A stretch of DNA of 64,000 nucleotides from PALSA-270 sp963770245. GTDB lineage: Bacteria > Acidobacteriota > Terriglobia > Terriglobales > Acidobacteriaceae. A model generated the notes under the pieces. That model did not search any database, was not told the DNA's origin, and saw only the letters and a program-made list of their open reading frames with translations. Positions 34,242 through 43,126 of the stretch are shown in pieces; within the stretch, counting starts at the first letter, position 1; each line of letters begins with the position of its first letter. The DNA lies in the NCBI GenBank assembly GCA_963770245.1, contig CAVYOX010000015.1:62001-126000 (forward strand), read 5' to 3'. Both the position numbers and the translations under genes were made by a program.

Positions 34242-36428
34242 ATGACGCCTCCGAAGCGCGCCGTATACGGCACGATGTTCGTGCAGTCCAAGCCCGCAGT
34301 CTGGCCAGGCAAGCCCTATCCGCAGGGCGCGACCTGGGACGGAGAAGGCGTGAATTTCGCCATTTTCTCCGAACATGCGGAAAAGGTTGAGCTCTGCCTG
34401 TTCGACCACAACGGACGCCAGGAGACTCATCGTGTGGTGCTTCCCGAGCACACCGACCAGGTCTGGCATGGCTACCTGCCGGAAGCCCGTCCGGGCTTGC
34501 TCTATGGGTACCGCGTCTACGGACCCTATGACCCGTTGAAGGGCTTCCGATTCAACTCCAACAAGCTGTTGCTCGACCCCTATGCCAAGCAGCTCTTAGG
34601 CACTCTGCGCTGGAGCGACGCGCACTTCGGGTACCGCATCGGCCACAAACAAGAGGACCTGTCCTTCGATCGCCGTGACAGTGCCTCCGGGATGCCCAAG
34701 TGCCGAGTCATCGACCCGGCATTTACCTGGGGCGCGGACCGGCCGCCGCGGATTCCCTGGCACGAAAGCGTGATCTATGAGCTGCACGTGAAGGGCTTTA
34801 CCATGCGGCATCCCGAGGTCCCGCCAGCGCTGCGCGGAACCTATGCCGGCTTGGCCACGGCTCCGGTCGTGAAGTACCTGCAAGGCCTGGGAATCACCGC
34901 CGTCGAATTGATGCCCGTTCACTACTTCGTCGATGACCGGCATCTGGTTGACAAGGGTCTGCGGAACTACTGGGGCTATAACTCGATCGGCTTCTTCGCA
35001 CCGGAAACCCGCTATTCCGCAACCGGCTCGGTCAATGAGTTCAAGACGATGGTCAAGGCTCTGCACTCCGCCGGCATTGAGGTCATTCTGGACGTGGTCT
35101 ACAACCACACCGCAGAGGGTAATCAACTGGGTCCCACGCTTTCCTTCCGCGGCATTGACAACGCTGCCTACTATCGGTTGAACGCCGAGAACTTGCGCTA
35201 TTACACGGATTACACCGGCACGGGAAATAGCTTGAACATGCGCCACCCGCGCGTGCTGCAGCTCATCATGGATAGTTTGCGCTATTGGGTCCTCGAAATG
35301 CATGTCGATGGCTTCCGCTTCGATCTGGCGGCGACCTTGGCGCGCGAGTTGCACGAAGTAGACCGGCTAGGTGCATTTCTCGACATCATTCATCAGGATC
35401 CCGTTCTCTCGAGCGTCAAGCTCATCGCCGAACCGTGGGATCTGGGAGAGGGTGGTTATCAGGTCGGCAAGTTCCCCTCCGGCTGGGCGGAATGGAACGA
35501 CCGCTATCGCGACGCGGTGCGCGCCTATTGGAAAGGAGACGGAGGACTGATCGGCGAATTGGCTTACCGGATGACTGGTTCGAGCGACCTCTACGAAAAG
35601 AGTGGGCGCCGTCCCTCCGCCAGCATCAATTTTGTGACCGCTCATGACGGGTTTTCCTTGCGCGATCTGGTCAGTTACAACAACAAACACAACGAGGCGA
35701 ACGGGGAAGAGAACCGTGACGGGTCCAACAACAACCTGAGCTGGAACTGCGGGGCCGAAGGGCCGACCGAGGACCCGGCGGTGAATCAGCTTCGCCTGCG
35801 GCAATCGCGAAATCTGCTGGCCACAGTTCTTCTGTCCCAGGGCGTGCCGATGCTGCTGGCGGGCGATGAGATCGGACACAGTCAACAGGGAAACAACAAC
35901 GCCTACTGTCAGGACAACGAAATCAGTTGGCTGGATTGGGACCTGAAGGAGGGAAAGGCTGGCCTCCTGGCCTTTGTCGGGCGCATGATCGCCCTGCGCA
36001 AGCGGCACCCGGTGTTCCGCAGAAAAAACTTCTTTCAGGGACGACCCATCAAGGGCGTGGGCATCAAGGACATTTCCTGGCTGACTCCGGACGGGCGGGA
36101 AATGACGGACGAGGAATGGAAGGAATCCTCGGCCCGATGTTTGGGAATGCTGCTGGTCGGACAATTGATCCTCGAACAAGGGGAACGCGGCGATCCCGTC
36201 ACCGATGACAATCTCCTGGTGTTGATGAATGCCCACCACGAGCAGATTCCCTTTGGCCTTCCATCTTCGGCGGCGGGCACCGGCTGGCGTGCGACCGTCG
36301 ATACAACGTGGGCCGTCCCTTCCCGCAGAGTCGTCTATGCTTCCGGCACGAACTACCCTTTGCAGGCGCGATCGCTCGTGGTGCTGGTCGAGCATCGGGA
36401 AAACAGTGAGCGAAGGGAAGAGCAGTAA
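34242..36428 (+). CDS. glgX: Glycogen debranching enzyme GlgX
   Basis: A GH13_11 isoamylase-type enzyme of 728 residues (717 if the ATG at 34275 is used) that hydrolyses alpha-1,6 branches of glycogen. An N-terminal CBM48 (YPQGATWDGEGVNFAIFSE) is followed by the barrel with region I DVVYNHTAEGNQ, region II VDGFRFDLA (nucleophile Asp near residue 359), region III IAEPWD (acid/base Glu near 397) and region IV FVTAHDGFSLRD. MFVQSKPAVWPGKPYPQGA is the usual start, so 34275 may be the true initiator. With treZ and treY downstream it feeds linear maltodextrin into trehalose synthesis. Confidence 0.93.
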   Translation: MTPPKRAVYGTMFVQSKPAVWPGKPYPQGATWDGEGVNFAIFSEHAEKVELCLFDHNGRQETHRVVLPEHTDQVWHGYLPEARPGLLYGYRVYGPYDPLKGFRFNSNKLLLDPYAKQLLGTLRWSDAHFGYRIGHKQEDLSFDRRDSASGMPKCRVIDPAFTWGADRPPRIPWHESVIYELHVKGFTMRHPEVPPALRGTYAGLATAPVVKYLQGLGITAVELMPVHYFVDDRHLVDKGLRNYWGYNSIGFFAPETRYSATGSVNEFKTMVKALHSAGIEVILDVVYNHTAEGNQLGPTLSFRGIDNAAYYRLNAENLRYYTDYTGTGNSLNMRHPRVLQLIMDSLRYWVLEMHVDGFRFDLAATLARELHEVDRLGAFLDIIHQDPVLSSVKLIAEPWDLGEGGYQVGKFPSGWAEWNDRYRDAVRAYWKGDGGLIGELAYRMTGSSDLYEKSGRRPSASINFVTAHDGFSLRDLVSYNNKHNEANGEENRDGSNNNLSWNCGAEGPTEDPAVNQLRLRQSRNLLATVLLSQGVPMLLAGDEIGHSQQGNNNAYCQDNEISWLDWDLKEGKAGLLAFVGRMIALRKRHPVFRRKNFFQGRPIKGVGIKDISWLTPDGREMTDEEWKESSARCLGMLLVGQLILEQGERGDPVTDDNLLVLMNAHHEQIPFGLPSSAAGTGWRATVDTTWAVPSRRVVYASGTNYPLQARSLVVLVEHRENSERREEQ

Positions 36429-36502
36429 AAGATCGCGCATCAACTCGAGCAGAAGTGGGGAAATACCCGCAGGGATTTGCCCGAGGGGCGAGGGGAAGAA
36501 AT

Positions 36503-36531
36503 CCCGGCGATCGCGACCGAGGATCGCCGGG
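36503..36531. terminator. Bidirectional terminator candidate between glgX and the DUF1328 gene
   Basis: A perfect 10-bp inverted repeat (CCCGGCGATC / GATCGCCGGG) with a 9-base loop, between two convergent genes. A T-run is lacking on either side, so it may need Rho or act as a 3'-end stabiliser. Confidence 0.55.
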
Positions 36532-36553
36532 CCAGCCGTGTTCCCGGACAAGG

Positions 36554-36730
36554 TCAGGATCGAGCGCTACCTCTGCCAGAGAGGTGCATGATGAAGGTGA
36601 TCAGGAAGAACACGAGGAAAACGAAGAACAGGATTTTGGCGATTCCGGCCGCCGCCAACGCGATTCCGGTAAAGCCGAACAGGGCCGCAATTAAGGCCAC
36701 CACGAAAAACATCACCGCCCAATACAACAT
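36554..36730 (-). CDS. DUF1328 (YtjA-like) small membrane protein
   Basis: A 58-residue protein with two membrane helices (MLYWAVMFFVVALIAALFGF and IAKILFFVFLVFFLITFIMH) joined by GIALAAAGIAK, the standard DUF1328 pattern. These are small stress-associated membrane proteins of unknown role. AGGAGG stands directly ahead of the ATG at 36730; the longer open frame to 36760 is not used. It is convergent with glgX. Confidence 0.85.
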   Translation of the reverse strand: MLYWAVMFFVVALIAALFGFTGIALAAAGIAKILFFVFLVFFLITFIMHLSGRGSARS

Positions 36731-37003
36731 AGAGCCTCCTTTTCCAGCAACGAGCTTCAAGCAACGAGCAGCATCTAAGTATTCCCCACCTTCGAATTAG
36801 GTTAGCGCGGGCCCCAATCGAGGCCAATCGGGCCGAAGCTGTAAGTGCTGGCAATGATTGCTGTAGCCAGACTGCACCCGCGCCCATCCGGTAGCGGCCA
36901 AGGCGCATCTTAAACAAGCACCACAAGAACAAGCACCACAAGTTTAAACCGGCACTCTAAGAGGAAGACGACGGGAGACGCACTCCGGGAGGCGAGGCGG
37001 ATC

Positions 37004-37336
37004 ATGGGCACTCCGAGGGCACAAGCATCCGAGAAGGCAGCCGCCCAGAGAAAGTGGGTGGCCACGGTAAAAACCGATTCCACTCATCCGCCAGTGGGGT
37101 TATTCACCAAGAACGCGGCGACGATCGCGAAAACGCTAGCCTCAAAGAAGGTATCCCCGAAGGGCCCGGCTTCCGGGATGCGAATGCTCTCCTACTTCAT
37201 CAACCGAGCGGGACGCGGGTTGAAGCCGAAACGGCGGGCTGAATTGGAGCGAGCCAAGGTTTTGCTTTCGAGGGCCGTCCGCAAAGCCAAGGACAAGAAC
37301 AAGGACAAGAAAGACAAGAAAAGCGAAGCGAACTGA
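37004..37336 (+). CDS. DUF3175 small basic protein
   Basis: A 110-residue protein. GLFTKNAATIAKTLASKKVSP and MRMLSYFINRAGRGLKP followed by RRAELERAKVLLSRAV match DUF3175. The C-terminus is a lysine/aspartate repeat (KDKNKDKKDKK). The role is unknown; the composition suggests a nucleic-acid or stress-related role. GGGAGG at 36987-36992 is rather far from the ATG. It sits between glgX and treZ on the same strand, with no evident functional link. Confidence 0.75.
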   Translation: MGTPRAQASEKAAAQRKWVATVKTDSTHPPVGLFTKNAATIAKTLASKKVSPKGPASGMRMLSYFINRAGRGLKPKRRAELERAKVLLSRAVRKAKDKNKDKKDKKSEAN

Positions 37337-37488
37337 AACTCGAGAAACAGGTTGTGGAGGGGCAGATTGGCCAAGCCGGAATCGACTGCCCCAAGCATTG
37401 CATTTTCAACCGGTCTTTTTCAATTAGTCTTAGGGTCGCCAACCCAACCTAGGGGCAGCCAAATGCTAAGCCGCGGGGATGATCCGGT

Positions 37489-39342
37489 ATGAAGAGGTTG
37501 CACAGCATGCCATTCGGCGCGCAGTGTGAATCCGGTGGAGAAGTGCGCTTCCGTCTCTGGGCGCCCCGCGCCGAGCACATCGAACTACGGATTTCGGGCG
37601 AGGGGGTTGATTCCAGTCGAGAACATTTTGTGGCAGCCATTCCCATGCGCCGCCTGGAGCAAGGCTGGTTCGAACTAGTGACCGGGCAGGCCAAGGCTGG
37701 CAGCCAATATCTGTTTCAGATCGACGGGCGGGTGGCGGTGCCCGATCCGGCCTCGCGCTTTCAGCCTCAGGATGTTCATGGCCTGAGCGAGGTCGTGGAC
37801 CCGACTGCATTCGACTGGCAGGAGGGGAACTGGAAGGGCCGGCCTTGGCGCGACGCTGTCATCTATGAGCTACACATCGGAACCTTCACGCCCCAGGGAA
37901 CCTTCGCGGCCCTCGAGCGAAAGCTCGACTACCTGGCGGCTCTCGGTGTGACCGCGGTCGAGTTGATGCCGCTGGCGGATTTCCCCGGGGCGCGCAATTG
38001 GGGCTACGACGGAGTTCTCCCTTTTGCCCCCCATCGCGGGTACGGCCGGCCGGACGATCTGAAGCGCCTGATCCAGAGCGCCCACGCCCGGGGCATCATG
38101 ATGTTATTAGACGTGGTCTACAACCACTTCGGACCGGAAGGAAACTACCTGCGCGAATATTCTCCTCAGTTTTTCACCGAGCGCCACCACACTCCCTGGG
38201 GCGAGGCGGTCAACTTTGATGGTCCGGACAGCCGGGTGGTGCGAGACTTCTTCATCCACAATGCCTTGTATTGGTTGGCCGAATATCATTTCGATGGACT
38301 GCGCTTCGATGCCGTCCATGCCATCGTCGATGACTCGACGCCCGACCTATTGACCGAATTGGCACAAACGGTTCGGCGCGAGCTTGGACCGGAACGCCAC
38401 GTGCATCTGATTTTGGAGAATGACAACAACACCGCCCGCTATCTGCAGCGGGACAGGGATCAATCGGTCGCGCTCTACACGGCGCAGTGGAACGATGATT
38501 TCCATCATGCTCTGCAAGTCACGCTGACCGGAGAGCAGGACGGTTACTATGCCGACTATGCGGACTGTCCGATCGCGCATCTGGGCCGCTGCCTGGCCGA
38601 AGGGTTTAGCTATCAGGGTCAATCCTCCGGCTTCCGCGACGGAAAACCCCGTGGCCAGCCCAGTCGCGCCCTGCCTCCCGCCGCCTTTGTTTCCTTCCTG
38701 CAGAACCACGATCAGGTGGGCAACCGCGCCTTCGGCGAGCGCATCGGGAAATTGGTGGACGGGCCTATTCTCCGGACGGCCATGACCATCGTTCTGCTGT
38801 CGCCTTCGCCGCCGCTTCTGTTCATGGGGGAAGAATTCGGGGCGGACACACCGTTTCTGTTCTTCTGCGACTTCGGTCCGGAGTTGGCTGCAACCGTCAC
38901 CCAAGGCAGAAGACGAGAGTTCGCGCGATTTTCGCAGTTTCGCGACGAAGGCGACCTCTCGCGGATTCCTGATCCCAACGAGGAACGCACGTTTGCTCGC
39001 TCGAAACTCGATTGGGATAGTTTGAGCCGCACCGAGCACCAGGAGTGGCTGGAATCGTATCGCCGGCTCCTCGAAATCAGGCGTCGCGACATTGTTCCAG
39101 TCCTCGATTCGATCGCGAGTGGGCGCGCCGCATTTGAGGTCCTCGGAAAGCACCGCCTGCTGGTTCGCTGGAACTTTACCGGTGGCGGGGGACTGAGCTT
39201 GCTCGCCAATTTGGGCGACGAGGGGATGAGGCAGACCGAGAAGCCTGAAGGCAGGCTGTTGTGTGCCAGCCACGCAACCCGAGATGGCCAGGATTTGCCT
39301 GCCTGGTTCGCTGCCTGGTACTTAAACCAAGGTGGTATTTGA
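37489..39342 (+). CDS. treZ: Malto-oligosyltrehalose trehalohydrolase TreZ
   Basis: A 617-residue GH13_10 enzyme that cleaves the alpha-1,4 bond next to the trehalosyl end made by TreY, releasing trehalose. CBM48 FRLWAPRAEHIEL, then YELHIGTFTPQGTFAALERK, DVVYNHFGPEGNYLREY (region I), GLRFDAVHAI (nucleophile), LILENDNN (acid/base) and FLQNHDQVGNRAFGERIG (region IV) are all intact. It ends 4 bases before the treY start, so the two are co-translated. Confidence 0.95.
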   Translation: MKRLHSMPFGAQCESGGEVRFRLWAPRAEHIELRISGEGVDSSREHFVAAIPMRRLEQGWFELVTGQAKAGSQYLFQIDGRVAVPDPASRFQPQDVHGLSEVVDPTAFDWQEGNWKGRPWRDAVIYELHIGTFTPQGTFAALERKLDYLAALGVTAVELMPLADFPGARNWGYDGVLPFAPHRGYGRPDDLKRLIQSAHARGIMMLLDVVYNHFGPEGNYLREYSPQFFTERHHTPWGEAVNFDGPDSRVVRDFFIHNALYWLAEYHFDGLRFDAVHAIVDDSTPDLLTELAQTVRRELGPERHVHLILENDNNTARYLQRDRDQSVALYTAQWNDDFHHALQVTLTGEQDGYYADYADCPIAHLGRCLAEGFSYQGQSSGFRDGKPRGQPSRALPPAAFVSFLQNHDQVGNRAFGERIGKLVDGPILRTAMTIVLLSPSPPLLFMGEEFGADTPFLFFCDFGPELAATVTQGRRREFARFSQFRDEGDLSRIPDPNEERTFARSKLDWDSLSRTEHQEWLESYRRLLEIRRRDIVPVLDSIASGRAAFEVLGKHRLLVRWNFTGGGGLSLLANLGDEGMRQTEKPEGRLLCASHATRDGQDLPAWFAAWYLNQGGI

Positions 39343-39346
39343 GCCC

Positions 39347-42250
39347 ATGACGACGCTTCCGAAAGTTCCGATCGCCACCTACCGGCTGCAATTCAACCGT
39401 GACTTTACTTTCCGGCGCGCCGCGGAACTGGTTCCCTATCTCGCGGCGCTTGGCATCAGCCACTGCTACGCCTCCCCGTACCTACGGGCGAGGCCGGGCA
39501 GTATGCATGGCTACGACATCATCGATCACAATACCCTCAATCCTGAAATCGGCAGCCCCGAAGACTACGAACATTTCGTGGCCGAACTGCACCGGCACGG
39601 GATGGGTCAGATCCTCGATATCGTGCCCAATCATATGGGCGTGATGGGAAGTGACAGCGCCTGGTGGCTCGATGTCCTCGAAAATGGCGAGGCCTCGGTT
39701 TACGCCGAGTTCTTTGACATCGCCTGGGACCCGATCAAGGCCGAACTGCAGGGCAAGGTGCTGATTCCGATTCTCGATGCGCAGTACGGGGATGCGCTCG
39801 AGAGCGGCGCACTCCAACTCCGCTTCGACGCCGAGCGTGGCGAGTTCAGCATCTTCTGCTATCAGCAGCATCGTTTCCCGCTCGATCCGAAGGAGTATCC
39901 GCGGATTCTCACGCTCGGCATCGAGCGTTTCAAGCAGAGACTCGGCCCCACCCACGAAGATCTCCTAGAACTGCAGAGTGTCTCGACGGCGTTTAGTCAC
40001 TTGGCGGACCGGCACGACCTCAGCCCGGAAAGAAAAGCGGAACGGGCGCGTGAAAAGGAAGTGCAAAAACGGCGCCTGGCGGCCTTGGCCGCGCGCTCGG
40101 CTGACATTCGGGAGTTTCTCGCGCAAAACGTCCAGAAACTCAACGGAATCGAAGGCGATCCCCAAAGCTTCGATGGCTTGCACGAGCTGATCAAGGCGCA
40201 GCCTTTCCGTTTGGCACAATGGCGCGCGGCCGCCGATGACATCAATTACCGTCGCTTCTTTGATGTGAACGATCTGGCGGGGCTGCGGCAGGAAAACGAG
40301 CTGGTGTTTTCTGCCACCCACCGTTTTGTCTTTGAGCTGATTGCCGCCGGCAAAGTGGACGGGTTGCGCATCGACCACCCGGATGGGCTGTACGATCCTG
40401 CGCAGTATTTCCGCTCGCTACGGTCCGGCTTGGCTTCGATTGGTCCCGCGGGTCTCACGGCCCCGACCTATGTTGTGGTGGAAAAGATCTTGACTGGTGA
40501 CGAGCGCTTGAGAAAAGACTGGCCGATTCAAGGCACGACCGGGTACGAGTTCGGAAGTCTGGTGAATGGCCTGTTTGTCGACCCCACCGCGGAGTCGAAG
40601 ATGGAGCGCACCTATCGCGCCTTTGTCGGGGAGGCCACGGATTTTGGCGATCTGGTCTACCGCTGCAAGAAACTGATCCTGATTGTGTCCCTGGCCAGCG
40701 AACTGAACGTGCAGGCCAACGCCCTCAGCCGAATTGCGCTGTCCAACCGACACACCTGTGACTTCACCTTGAACAGCCTCCGGAGCGCGCTCGCGGATAT
40801 CGCCGCCAGCTTTCCGGTATACCGCACCTACATCAACGGAACCCCGGTATCCGATTTAGACCGGCAATCGATCGAGCGGGCGATTGCCACGGCGCGAAAA
40901 AGAAGCCACGCGGCGGACCTCACGATCTTTGATTTCATTCAGCGCATGCTGCTGCTCGAGATGAATGGACACGAGACCCCCGAATACCGGCGCCGAGTTC
41001 TCAGGTTTGCCATGAAATTCCAGCAGTTCTCGGGCGCGGTGGCGGCGAAAGGCATGGAAGATACCGCTTTCTACCGCTACAACCGGTTAGTATCGTTGAA
41101 CGAAGTGGGCGACGATCCCCGGCATTTCGGCACCACGGTGGAGGAGTTCCACCGGGCGAACCGGAGGCGGGCGCAATGCTGGCCGGCTTCGATGCTCTCG
41201 ACCTCCACCCACGATTCCAAGCGTTCCGAAGATGTTCGGCTGCGCATCAATGTGCTTTCCGAGATCCCGGCGTTGTGGCGATTGTCCCTGCGGCACTGGA
41301 GAAAGTGGAACCGCAACCGCCGGCGCCTGGTCGATGGCGCGCCGGCGCCTTCCCGCAACCACGAAAGTCTTCTCTACCAGACACTGGTCGGAACCTGGCC
41401 GCTCGAAACCTTGGATGAGGCGGGATGGCAGAAATTCTCGGAGCGCATCGAGCAGTACATGATCAAGGCCATGCGGGAGGGAAAAGACGGCACCAGTTGG
41501 GCCAATCCCAACCTCGCCTATGAGGCGGCGACCACCAAATTCATTCGCTCGTTGCTGCTCCAGCGCAAGCGAAATCGCTTTGCCAGTGAGTTCCCCGACT
41601 TTCACCGTCGCATTGCGAGGATTGCGATGTTCCACGGACTTTCGGAGACCCTCCTCAAGCTCACTTCTCCGGGCGTGCCCGATATTTATCAGGGAAACGA
41701 GATATGGACTTTCGATCTGGTCGATCCCGACAATCGCCGGCCCGTCGATTATGAGCGCCGCCTGAACCTTCTGCGGGAACTACCAGAAGATGTCGAGGAC
41801 CGGGAGGGAGCGGTTGACTTACGGAACTTGTTGGATCATCTCGAAGGCGGTGCCGCCAAGCTTTTCCTGATCCGAAAGACACTCGGTCTGCGCAAACAAC
41901 ATGGCAAGCTTTTCGGTCCAGGGGACTACCTGCCGCTCGAGGTGCAGGGAAGCCAGTCCCATCACATCTGCTCCTTTCTCCGTCACAAAGACGGTCAGGT
42001 CGCCATCGTGGCGGTGCCGCGCCTCTGTGCCATCCTGCTCGGTGAGAAGGCATCGAGCCCGGTCGAAAGGGAAGTGTGGGGGGACACGGAGCTGCGACTG
42101 CCCGATCCGTGGCGAGGGCTGAGGTATCGCAATGTGTTTACCGGTGAGTGGCTGACGATTGAAGAAGGTGGTCAGGGAATCCGTATTTCCGCGATGCTGG
42201 CCAAGTTCCCGGTCGCGCTGGCGGTCGCGGAATCACCTGCGGCGGCATAG
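39347..42250 (+). CDS. treY: Malto-oligosyltrehalose synthase TreY
   Basis: A 967-residue GH13_26 enzyme that converts the reducing end of maltodextrin into a trehalosyl unit. The N-terminus IATYRLQFNRDFTFRRAAEL, GYDIIDHNTLNPEIG, DIVPNHMGVMG, GLRIDHPDGLYDPAQYF, VVEKILTGDERL, STSTHDSKRSEDVR and PGVPDIYQGNEIW are the family motifs. The ATG at 39347 (MTTLPKVPIATYRLQ) is preferred over a codon at 39332 that overlaps treZ. The operon treZ-treY with glgX gives the glycogen-to-trehalose (TreX/TreZ/TreY) route, important in desiccation and osmotic stress. Confidence 0.95.
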   Translation: MTTLPKVPIATYRLQFNRDFTFRRAAELVPYLAALGISHCYASPYLRARPGSMHGYDIIDHNTLNPEIGSPEDYEHFVAELHRHGMGQILDIVPNHMGVMGSDSAWWLDVLENGEASVYAEFFDIAWDPIKAELQGKVLIPILDAQYGDALESGALQLRFDAERGEFSIFCYQQHRFPLDPKEYPRILTLGIERFKQRLGPTHEDLLELQSVSTAFSHLADRHDLSPERKAERAREKEVQKRRLAALAARSADIREFLAQNVQKLNGIEGDPQSFDGLHELIKAQPFRLAQWRAAADDINYRRFFDVNDLAGLRQENELVFSATHRFVFELIAAGKVDGLRIDHPDGLYDPAQYFRSLRSGLASIGPAGLTAPTYVVVEKILTGDERLRKDWPIQGTTGYEFGSLVNGLFVDPTAESKMERTYRAFVGEATDFGDLVYRCKKLILIVSLASELNVQANALSRIALSNRHTCDFTLNSLRSALADIAASFPVYRTYINGTPVSDLDRQSIERAIATARKRSHAADLTIFDFIQRMLLLEMNGHETPEYRRRVLRFAMKFQQFSGAVAAKGMEDTAFYRYNRLVSLNEVGDDPRHFGTTVEEFHRANRRRAQCWPASMLSTSTHDSKRSEDVRLRINVLSEIPALWRLSLRHWRKWNRNRRRLVDGAPAPSRNHESLLYQTLVGTWPLETLDEAGWQKFSERIEQYMIKAMREGKDGTSWANPNLAYEAATTKFIRSLLLQRKRNRFASEFPDFHRRIARIAMFHGLSETLLKLTSPGVPDIYQGNEIWTFDLVDPDNRRPVDYERRLNLLRELPEDVEDREGAVDLRNLLDHLEGGAAKLFLIRKTLGLRKQHGKLFGPGDYLPLEVQGSQSHHICSFLRHKDGQVAIVAVPRLCAILLGEKASSPVEREVWGDTELRLPDPWRGLRYRNVFTGEWLTIEEGGQGIRISAMLAKFPVALAVAESPAAA

Positions 42251-42259
42251 TGTGCCGCC
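42241..42259 (+). terminator. Hairpin overlapping the treY stop codon
   Basis: GGCGGCA and TGCCGCC form a perfect 7-bp stem around TAGTG, so the treY stop codon lies in the loop. CGTTTCC follows. It may end treZY transcription or slow the terminating ribosome. Confidence 0.5.
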
Positions 42260-42284
42260 CGTTTCCGAGCCTTCCTTTGGCGAT

Positions 42285-42728
42285 CTAGTGCCGGGGGAGG
42301 TACCCGGGCTCCACCCGGTCCACGCTCACCAGATCAAAACACGGTACGCCCTCGACCATCCGATGAGGGACGCGCCGGTAGGTAACGACGATTGTGTCCG
42401 CGCCGTGGAATGCGTCCACACGGTTGCCGCAAAATAGCACGCTTTTCGTGAACAGCTGCGAGGCATAGCGCGGTTGAAACATGACACTGGTGGCGTATTG
42501 TCCCTTGTGATCGCGGATCACATCCCCTTTGGCGACCGAGCCGTAAAGATAGGCGTAGGGGTTTTGGTCGTCGTCCAGACCGGCTAGGACCACACTCTGG
42601 CGGCTGCGGGCTACCACATCACCGCTCGCGCACAAGCTCCCAACCACCAGCGTGACGATGAAGCACAAACAGGAGAAGTAACTGCGGGTGCGGCTGGCCG
42701 GGCGTCCGGGCAGCCGAGCTTTTGCCAT
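42285..42728 (-). CDS. Hypothetical exported protein
   Basis: A 147-residue protein with a basic start and hydrophobic helix (SYFSCLCFIVTLVVGSLCASG) that may be a signal peptide or lipoprotein-like anchor, followed by ~110 polar residues (DDDQNPYAYLYGSVAKGDVI, TYRRVPHRMVEG). No family is recognised. It is convergent with treY, with only 34 bases between the stops. The start is taken at 42728 (MAKARLPGR); 42737 is also open. Coding nature is judged from length and the signal-like N-terminus. Confidence 0.5.
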   Translation of the reverse strand: MAKARLPGRPASRTRSYFSCLCFIVTLVVGSLCASGDVVARSRQSVVLAGLDDDQNPYAYLYGSVAKGDVIRDHKGQYATSVMFQPRYASQLFTKSVLFCGNRVDAFHGADTIVVTYRRVPHRMVEGVPCFDLVSVDRVEPGYLPRH

Positions 42729-42754
42729 CGACGCCAATCCGATCTCCGATCTCC

Positions 42755-42844
42755 ACTGATGCGACCAACACTAATGCGACCAACGTTAATGCGACGAACA
42801 GGGATGTGACAAACAGGGACGCGAATAACACTGAACTGACCCGA
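42755..42844 (+). repeat. 15-bp imperfect tandem repeat (five to six units)
   Basis: Units at 42755, 42770, 42785, 42800 and 42815 share the form AnnnATGCGACCAAC (for example ACTAATGCGACCAAC and GTTAATGCGACGAAC); a sixth, at 42830, is degenerate. It lies in the ~400-base region between the hypothetical exported protein and tamA. On the plus strand it could encode a five-residue repeat (N-A-T-N-x), but no real gene is supported there. Confidence 0.8.
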
Positions 42845-43126
42845 CGATCCAGGCGATACTCATCAGGACATTCACCCGACAAGAATAAGGATAGGGCAGC
42901 CCGGGATCCCGGTCCATGGTCCCAACTCGGTAGATCGGAGGAGAAATTGCTGTAATCTGCCCAGAACGGGAACGGGAATGGACGCGCACGGTTTGATTCC
43001 GGCCGATCGCAGAACCTGAGGGCGCACCGGCTGAGCTAGAATTCTAGCAATCCCGAGTTCCGGCCGGCGACATCTTCCAGAAACGAAACCGCATCAGAGT
43101 TAGCTCCCAAGGTGAGGAGGCAGTCA

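Noticed and set aside
35367..36551. 394-codon open frame antisense to glgX
   Set aside because: It covers the catalytic part of glgX and has no recognisable domain; a high-GC shadow frame.
42722..42955. Possible 77-residue protein with N-A-T-N pentapeptide repeats
   Set aside because: It is just the translation of the 15-bp tandem repeat, with no start signal or conserved tail.
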